Shown: one piece after another, positions 57,491 through 64,000 of the stretch
Layout of the letters: the number at the start of each line of letters is the position of its first letter
How positions within the stretch are numbered: position 1 is the stretch's first letter
Origin: Margaritifera margaritifera
Lineage: Eukaryota; Mollusca; Bivalvia; Unionida; Margaritiferidae
Reading direction: 5' to 3'
Assembly: GCA_029931535.1 (NCBI GenBank)
Contig: JAQPZY010001098.1
Location: forward strand, 248,001-312,000
DNA length: 64,000 nucleotides
Notes under the pieces: model-generated
Databases searched by the model: none
What the model saw: the letters and a program-made list of their open reading frames with translations, nothing else
What the model was told of the DNA's origin: nothing
Program-made: the position numbers and the translations under genes

Positions 57491-57925
57491 CTACATTCCA
57501 TTTTTTCTTAAACAAACTTGAACAAATTTCTCCACAGCAGGTTTTGGATCTAAATCCTTAAGTTCCAAACCTTCCTCCATCACCCTCATCAATCTCATTA
57601 CAGTTTCTTGTTTTAAATCTCCATGGCCCTTTGCATTGATGCAATTATCTTGAACTTTGCAAGTTCCGTGTTCTTTGGGTTGCTGTTGCATTATTTCTTC
57701 CACAGTCGTGGCACTATGTGCATAAAGCTAATAATATTGCATTGTTTTCTCATTTATCGGCACATGGGAATGTCCTATTTACATTATTCATTTCTCGAAT
57801 CTCTCAATCTCTTTGACTTTCTGTTTTCTTTATCAAAACTAGATGCATATACTAATTTGTGTCGGCTAGTATCACAAGAATTGTTGTCATCTACAGCCTT
57901 GCGCTTGGCACCAAAGAAATTATGT
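57491..57925 (-). pseudogene. Probable hAT transposase C-terminal remnant
   Basis: The minus frame ends with VMRLMRVMEEGLELKDLDPK followed by PAVEKFVQVCLRKNGM and a stop. This resembles the tail after the hAT dimerisation domain in ZNF862-like proteins (L.RI...G..L..FDP..AI..W). An upstream block in another frame (FFGAKRKAVDDNNSCDTSRH) is separated by stops. The similarity is judged by eye. Confidence 0.35.
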
Positions 57926-58022
57926 TAATTTGCCATTGGAATAGTACACATATGATAACCACTTGAAAACAAAGTTATATCTGTACATGACACTGAAAAA
58001 CAGCTGATTTTATGATGATTTA

Positions 58023-58371
58023 CAGGGCTGAGCAAATTTTTTTTTTAACCACTAGTCCAGGACAAGTGGTTTCAGAAAATTCACTAGTCCCACCTTACTC
58101 TTCACTAGTCCCACCTTACTTTTCACTGGTCCCAAAATGGTAATCACTTGCCGAGATTTGATGAGATGTATGTACTTAATCCATAGAAAAAAACAAACGA
58201 AATAATATACAACATAATTATTTCTTAAAAGAATTTAATTTTTCAAAAACATTGGTTTTTATACATTTGGCTTCTTCAGGTTCATGTATATATATACTTG
58301 GAAAATTTTACTTGCCCAACTTCAAAAATTAGTAGTCCGGGACGTCGGGCTATGGGATTTGCTCAGCCCTG
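58023..58371. mobile_element. hAT-like MITE, CAGGGCTGAGCAAAT ends
   Basis: The left end CAGGGCTGAGCAAATTT and right end GGGATTTGCTCAGCCCTG are inverted repeats of about 15 bp. Flanks both contain GATTT..ATGA.GATT, so the target duplication cannot be set exactly. Internal ACTAGTCC words recur four times in both orientations. It sits inside the 56994-58813 element. Confidence 0.7.
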
Positions 58372-58813
58372 ATTTATGACGATTAACATGGGAGTTAGTA
58401 TTCCTCCAACATACAAAATAAATCCTAAAATCCTGGCACTATTGTTTCTAAAGACGGTATACAATAACATGCAAGAGTTCCAAACATCGTGCATGAATTT
58501 TTAATATGATGGACTAAAACTATGCTGAGTAATGCTTATGAAAGAGGTGTCAAAGCACACACATGTAATTAGTCTTTTGATCAAAATGATCAATAGGCAC
58601 TGACAGTCAATTAACGGGTGTCTTAATCGCCTTGTCTGCTAAGTTCTAACCTATGTGGCTTCACCTAATCCCATTAAAATCACTTGAACTTTGTTTGATA
58701 GCTCACACACTACAGGATTGATACTCGCTTTGTAGAAACGGATAAAAAAAACAGAATTTGATGAAGTATGCATACTTTTAAACAGATTTTGGCATCCTGG
58801 AGAACCCTGACTG

Positions 58814-60536
58814 TATCATGGTTGTCTTTATTATCTCAAAACAACATTAAAGCTGTAGTTCGAGTCTAACTTTGAACTTACATTTTGGTTTCTAATGCAT
58901 ATAAATAAGTTACTTTTATTCTTCCCTTCAGTGATTAATACTTATTTCTCTTGCACTATATCTTTTATTTCTGTCTGTCTTTCTCATATCACCGATTTTT
59001 TTTTAGGAATAACTGAAACCATTACCTATCTAAAGATTTGAATTAGGGTAGCTTAAAAAGTAACACTGGGAGCAATTTGTTTTCAAATACTGCTATTTCA
59101 ACTGGTTGCTTGCAGGATGTGCTTTATTTGTTATTATCTAGCTCATTTCTTGTTCATCATTCCAGTTTACCAAAGTTGATTAGTACAAAATTTTTGCTCA
59201 TGACCTTTCATGTGTGTATGAGAGAGAGAGAAGCTATAAGAATAACTGTATCAATACAAATTTGAGGTGACAACAATGTTGGAGCCTATCTATAGAATCT
59301 TTGCCTGCTGAATTCTGAATGTCACATATTTTCTTTTATCATTTTTTAAACTTGAACTTTTGCATATGTGCCTGTGGATCATCAGAATCAAACGAGATGG
59401 TCGACCAAAAACGCTCCATTTCTGCCCCCTTGATCCCTCTTTCTTTTAAAAAAATTCCTGATGTGAGCAGATTTGGTATGTTTGTGTATGTGCATATATG
59501 TGTGTGTGCCAGTGAATAATTTCTTGTCTTGTATGAATTTCATATTGATGCACATTAAAAACATTTTTGTATCTGAAACTCTGCTGATTTCCCTATGTAG
59601 TAGTTTAATCTAACATTATTAAAAATGGTGTACATCTTTTCAAGGTTTAGTTCTATGTTCTCATACTTGCAAAAGACACTTGTTACTATGACAATGTGAA
59701 ATTCAATGCCATTTTACCTTATTTGAAGTACACAGGTTTGGGAATATAAACTACATGCTACAAAGAGACATTGCTATGGTATATATCTGGATATTCATCA
59801 CTGACAATCCTTGATTTCCAAGTCATTTCATATAAAGTTTTTTAAAAAAGGGGGAAATAAATGCAAAAATATGGCACAAATTCTCCCAAAAAAAAAAAAA
59901 TCTATTGCATTTTCATGATTATATTGACCACTGAATATACAGGAGCCTAATGGATAAATGCACTATATTTTTTAAAACACATTTGACTGAGATAATGTTT
60001 AGCTCTATTTTGTTACATGACAGTGATGACATCGATGATAAAATCATGGGGGGGGGGGGGGGGGAGGAAGCAGTAAGCACAGGAACAAATACATTTGTAT
60101 TAATCTATCTTACTTTTTTTTTTCTTTCATTCCCTACACTCTTGAGAACCATTTGATATAAAAAAAAAAACATTTGATATATAAAAAAAAAAGAAGCCAG
60201 TGATTGTCCATGCATCATCTAGACAAGGAATATATATAAAATGATATCCTGTTGGTGCAGTAATAAATCCGTGCAAAGCATGTTGCACAAGTGCCTCACA
60301 TACTACCGGTATATCCTTTACAGCTCTCTCTCCCTCTATCGTAAAACGTGTACAAAATTATCAAAGTTTAGGATCAATCATCATAATTTTATATCATTAT
60401 TAACAAAATAAAGTAATCTTTTCCCTTGCCTGATAAATACACAAAACAGCTTTAGTCTGTGATATTCAAAGCATTTAAATTCTTCTCAGTAAACTGTAGT
60501 AATATTCGGCTTTAAAGTACAAGTAATACATAAATT
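58814..60536. other. Non-coding stretch
   Basis: No gene supported. A G run at 60049-60064 and A runs near 59888 and 60160-60192, the latter beside a short ACATTTGATATA duplication. Confidence 0.5.
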
Positions 60537-60750
60537 CAGTGGTCAATTTAGCTGCTGGCCCGACAAACCATGGCTTGCGGTGTTTTGACGAAGGCCAGTT
60601 AATACTGACAGCTGCAGTCCCAGTTACATTTTCCAAAGTCATATGACCTATTTAAATGGGAGGGCCAGCTGATTTTCTGCATGACCAGTTGATTTCCATG
60701 TGAGCTGGCCCTGCTGGCTGATGGAAAAATCTGCATTAAGATAACCCCTG
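60537..60750. mobile_element. hAT-like miniature element
   Basis: The left end CAGTGGTCAATTTAGC and right end AACCCCTG are short imperfect inverted repeats. TAAATT flanks both sides directly (60531-60536 and 60751-60756). The interior has GGCCAG/CTGGCC words. Related to the fragment at 39677. Confidence 0.5.
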
Positions 60751-61814
60751 TAAATTGTCTTTTCTCGGGGGTTGCAAGAGGTCTTGGATAAAAAAATTAA
60801 ATAATACATATTTAAGGGAGAGAGAGGGGGGCCTCTTTTATATATGACCATTTGTACAGTCTACTCTCAGATATATGTGTTTGATAAAAAGAGTCTGTGG
60901 AAAGCATTTCATACTTAAATTACTCATAAATGTCAGTTATTATAAATATTCACGTCATACTGTGATAATAAAAATAGTTTTCACATGAAATCTGCATTTG
61001 TTAATTATTAATTCCTCTGTCATTTCTGAAAACATTACATTGCAGACAGATCAAAATGGGACATTACTCATGCACATACAAAATAATTTGTATAGCTTTT
61101 TTATCATTGAAGTACATAAAACTATAGATGTTTCTTGCAATTTTGTGTATTCTGGTTTCTAACCTGTAAGCACTGTCTTGCCAGTTGGAAAAATAATTTT
61201 AAAAAATTTGATTTTTATCACCACCTCATGTGATGTTCAACAACTTGCCCTGTCGTAATTCTTTCAATAAAGTACATAGTAAGATATGTATTGGGAAGTC
61301 ATTTTATACAGTATTTGAATAAAAAAAACTGAAATACTTTTATTCATTCATTATTTAACAAAATGACGAATTTACATAAACACCTTCAGTGTCTGTCCGC
61401 TTGCACCGTTACGTGACTTACGTTATGGTTCTATTTTTACCACAGAAAACCTTTACAGTGCACACAACATTCAGTTTGCACACGGCACACTTGTTATACT
61501 GGTATTCAAGAACCATCATTTCACTCACTTGACTTATTTACAGTTCAGTAGGATGCTTGCTGAAGATGTCCGTAAGGATGTTACATGAGAAGAATGAGAG
61601 AATTCTTTAAACGAGTAGCATATAGACTTAACATAAATTGTTTATCTTTAATTACAAATATATGATGACCATTAAAATGAAAGAATTCTGCAAAGAAACA
61701 TCAGTATTTTCTTGGCACTCTTGAGATAATGATTTCTAACCAACTTCGAAATCAACATCACGTAACTTTTACGGACCGGAAGTGTCGGTCCATGTTACAC
61801 TGGTGTGTATTTTC
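60751..61814. other. Non-coding stretch
   Basis: No gene seen. A 'TACGTGACTTACG'/'CGTAACTTTTACG' region (61410-61775) is richer in CpG than its surroundings, just outside the DIRS-like end. Confidence 0.45.
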
Positions 61815-62141
61815 ATTAAAATGTAGTTTTTTGGGGGGGTAAAACTAATTTTAATTATGCAATACTTACCCATCACTATTATATAGCTTATTACTTTTTC
61901 GTGTCGAAAAATCTCGTCCGTTCGATGTGAAAAACATCCTCCCACTTAAAGTGGAGATTTTGTCAACAAGACACGTCACACCCGTGCACCTCTCTGCGCC
62001 TGCGCGAACATTCATCATTTTCATAGACGAAATTATGCCAGGACATCAGAGCGGGGTGGGAGGAGGTCATTTGATAATAGTGATGGGTAAGTATTGCATA
62101 ATTAAAATTAGTTTTACCCCCCCAAAAAACTACATTTTAAT
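61815..62141. repeat. Perfect 68-bp inverted repeat with 191-bp spacer (DIRS-like end)
   Basis: 61815-61882 and 62074-62141 are exact reverse complements, with key words ATTAAAATGTAG, seven G/C, and TAATTATGCAATACTTACCC. A third partial copy follows at 62147-62177 (GCAATACATTATCCCATCAC). The spacer is GC-richer. DIRS elements carry inverted terminal repeats plus an internal complementary region, which fits this placement beyond the tyrosine-recombinase end. Confidence 0.9.
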
Positions 62142-62164
62142 AGCAGCAATACATTATCCCATCA

Positions 62165-64000
62165 CTATTATATAGCTGAATTTGTCAGTTAGGCGGGTAG
62201 GCTGATGTGTTAAACTGATCAAAAACAGAGAAAAATGGGAAGTGCTCACCATTTGCGGGAGAGATCCACTTTACAAATTGTTGGAGTCCCTCTGGGCCAT
62301 ATGTTGTGTTGCAACCATGGGTCCCAAGAGAGAGTACCTGCGCAATTAGCGGAGGTAGAGAAGGTAGTATGGGATCGCCAAAAAGCTGCCTTCATGATGT
62401 CCTCCAAGGAAGAGTGATTAGATAGGCCCATGAGACAGTGACTGCTCGAACCTCATGGGCTTTTAGTTTCATAAAAGAGAGGTCTCTATCAGTAAGGGAC
62501 TGATAAGCTCTTTAATTGTGGTGACAATCCACCGTGACATAGTGGAGGCCAAAATATCAACGAAACCCTTAAGAGGAAGGAAAAAACGTTTCCTGCCCTT
62601 CTTTTCCACTTTAGAAGCATTTAGATAGAAACGCAGTGCCCTAGTTGGGCATAAAAAACCCATCTTGATCATCTCCAGCACAGATTCGACTGAGACTGGG
62701 GATCTCTATAGGTGATGGGGCCACCGCAGGTAACTGATTTGGCTGACAAGGGAGGGAAACGGATTCGTAATTGCCATTAAACTGGAGGCAGCCTGTGTCA
62801 ACAGACAATGTATGAATCTCGCTACGTCTTCTTGCAGACGCCAAGCGAGTAAAAACACAATCTTGAGTGTGAGGTCCTGAAGGGAAGCCTCACTCAATGG
62901 TTCATAGGGGGTTTTGGTTAAGGACCATAAAACACATGATAGATTTCATCTGGGCGTAAGAGAGCGGGAGACAGGTCTCTGTAGCTCAAAATACTGAATG
63001 AGATCAGCAAGGTGCGGATTTGAACCGATTTGCGAGCCCTGAGAAAATTTAGTGTGTTAGAGATAACGGCCTATAGCCCTTGATAGTTAATACTGAACAT
63101 CTTTTGTTCTCGAAAAGAACACAAGGAAATCAGCAATGGCAGTTACCGAGGGACAGCTGGGATCAACACGTTTCCTACTGTACCCATCACAGAAGATTCT
63201 CCACCTGTTATCATAGGCCTTGGATGTAGGAGCTCTCCTGGCCTGAATGATGCAACTGGCAACCCGGCCTGAAACTTGTTCTGGCGGACAGATCGCTTGA
63301 GATAAGCCAAGCGTGAAGGTGGAGAATGTGTGGGCTGTTGCGTAGGAGGGAGCCCCTGTGTTGTGACAGAAGATCCCTCCTGTAAGAAAGAGACCTGGGT
63401 TGATCTACCAATAGGTCTAAAAGATCGTTGACCAAGATCGTTGGGGCCATAATGGAGCTATGAGAATGATCCGGGCAGTGTAAGTTCTTACTTTTTGCAG
63501 AACTTGCGGTAGTAGTTGCAATGGTGGGAAGGCGTATGCGAACAGCGATCCCACTGGAAACTGAATGCATCCACTGCCCAAGCTCTCTGGTCCGGGATTG
63601 GAGAGACATAAAAGGGGAGTCTGTTGTTGAGCCTGGTCGCAAACAAGTCCACGAGGGGCCTTCCCCATAGTGATTAAAAAGGGGATTCTGTCACTGTACC
63701 ATGAGAACTGATTTGCCTGACCTGGACAGACTGTCCGCTAAAACGTTCTTCATCCCTGGGATGTGGTAAACTCGGAGGGAAATGTTCTACGAGGTGGCCC
63801 AGCGGAGGAGGTTCCAGACCTCCACGGAAAGAGAAGGGGCATGTGTGTCTCCTTGATATCGGAGATACACTACGACGGGCGCGTTGTCGGAGGAGACCAT
63901 GACAGATCAACCCCTTACTGTGTCGATGCACCCTTGCAACGCTAGAAATACAGCTTTCATTTCTAGGTTGTTCCTAGAGGAATCAGAGCTGATAGAGAAT
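62165..64000 (-). pseudogene. DIRS-like retrotransposon, RNase H and tyrosine recombinase end
   Basis: Read on minus from the window edge: an RNase-H-like region (NLEMKAVFLALQGC; VSSDNAPVVVYLRYQGD; HIPGMKNVLADSLSR, about 63990-63690), then GSLFAYAFPPLQLLPQVLQK and IILIAPLWPQRSW. Next comes a tyrosine recombinase (ELQRPVSRSL; RRRSEIHTLSVDTGCLQF; KGRKRFFLPLKGF; KAHEVRAVTVSWAYL, with R and H-x-x-R of the catalytic set at about 62830 and 62455). The order RNase H then YR is diagnostic of DIRS/Ngaro-type elements. Stops and frameshifts at several points show it is decayed. The gag and RT part lies beyond the window. GC content is clearly higher than the surroundings. Confidence 0.8.

Larger units (their letters stand above)
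56994..58813 (-). mobile_element. hAT-like element remnant
   Basis: The left end CAGTCAGGGTACTCCACAGG and right end GGAGAACCCTGACTG are imperfect inverted repeats, with GATTTTG-type sub-terminal words on both sides. No clean target duplication. It holds a hAT C-terminus-like frame (57491-57925) on minus and a nested MITE (58023-58371). The outer limits are approximate. Confidence 0.45.

Overview
This window looks like nuclear DNA from an animal, most likely a lophotrochozoan and probably a bivalve mollusc. It is AT-rich and almost all non-coding. It holds one long intron-rich P450 gene, miniature inverted-repeat elements (MITEs), hAT-like and pogo-like remnants, a DIRS-like retrotransposon, LINE and tRNA-derived SINE remnants, minisatellites, and a striking excess of the palindrome TACATGTA. 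No operons, Shine-Dalgarno sites, CRISPR arrays or other bacterial features are seen. The species assignment is inference; no database could be searched.

Layout. 0-5 kb: a hAT-like element (252-1085) and a decayed LINE reverse transcriptase (2190-4532) split by an inverted copy of a related LINE tail. 5-18 kb: MITEs, a pogo-like helix-turn-helix remnant running into a long CT repeat, a single Pro/Gly-rich host exon on the minus strand (10462-10585), SINEs, and a 146-bp tandem array that recurs at 29.7 kb. 18-30 kb: AT-rich DNA with four copies of a dispersed repeat, a segment present three times, and 58-bp and 39-bp minisatellites.

30.9-50.3 kb: the one convincing complete gene, a cytochrome P450 on the plus strand. 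It has seven exons totalling 1530 nt, or 509 residues plus stop. All splice phases agree and the I-helix, ExxR, PxRF and heme-Cys motifs are present. Its introns carry a 43-bp minisatellite of about 37 units, two hAT-like MITEs with perfect 8-bp target duplications, several double-hairpin MITEs and, in intron 6, a 4.0-kb transposon (44671-48685) on the opposite strand. That transposon has 24-bp perfect terminal inverted repeats and a spliced, internally deleted transposase gene. Seven copies of the 15-mer GTTACAGACACTACA lie in its non-transposase flanks. It is the most interesting object here.

50-64 kb: more SINEs, MITEs, two hAT transposase remnants (51480-51805 and 57491-57925), and the 3' part of a DIRS-like element on the minus strand (62165 to the window end). 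The DIRS end carries a perfect 68-bp inverted repeat (61815-62141).

The recurring theme is nesting. Transposons sit inside transposons and inside P450 introns, and in two places MITE sequence directly abuts P450 coding or splice signals.
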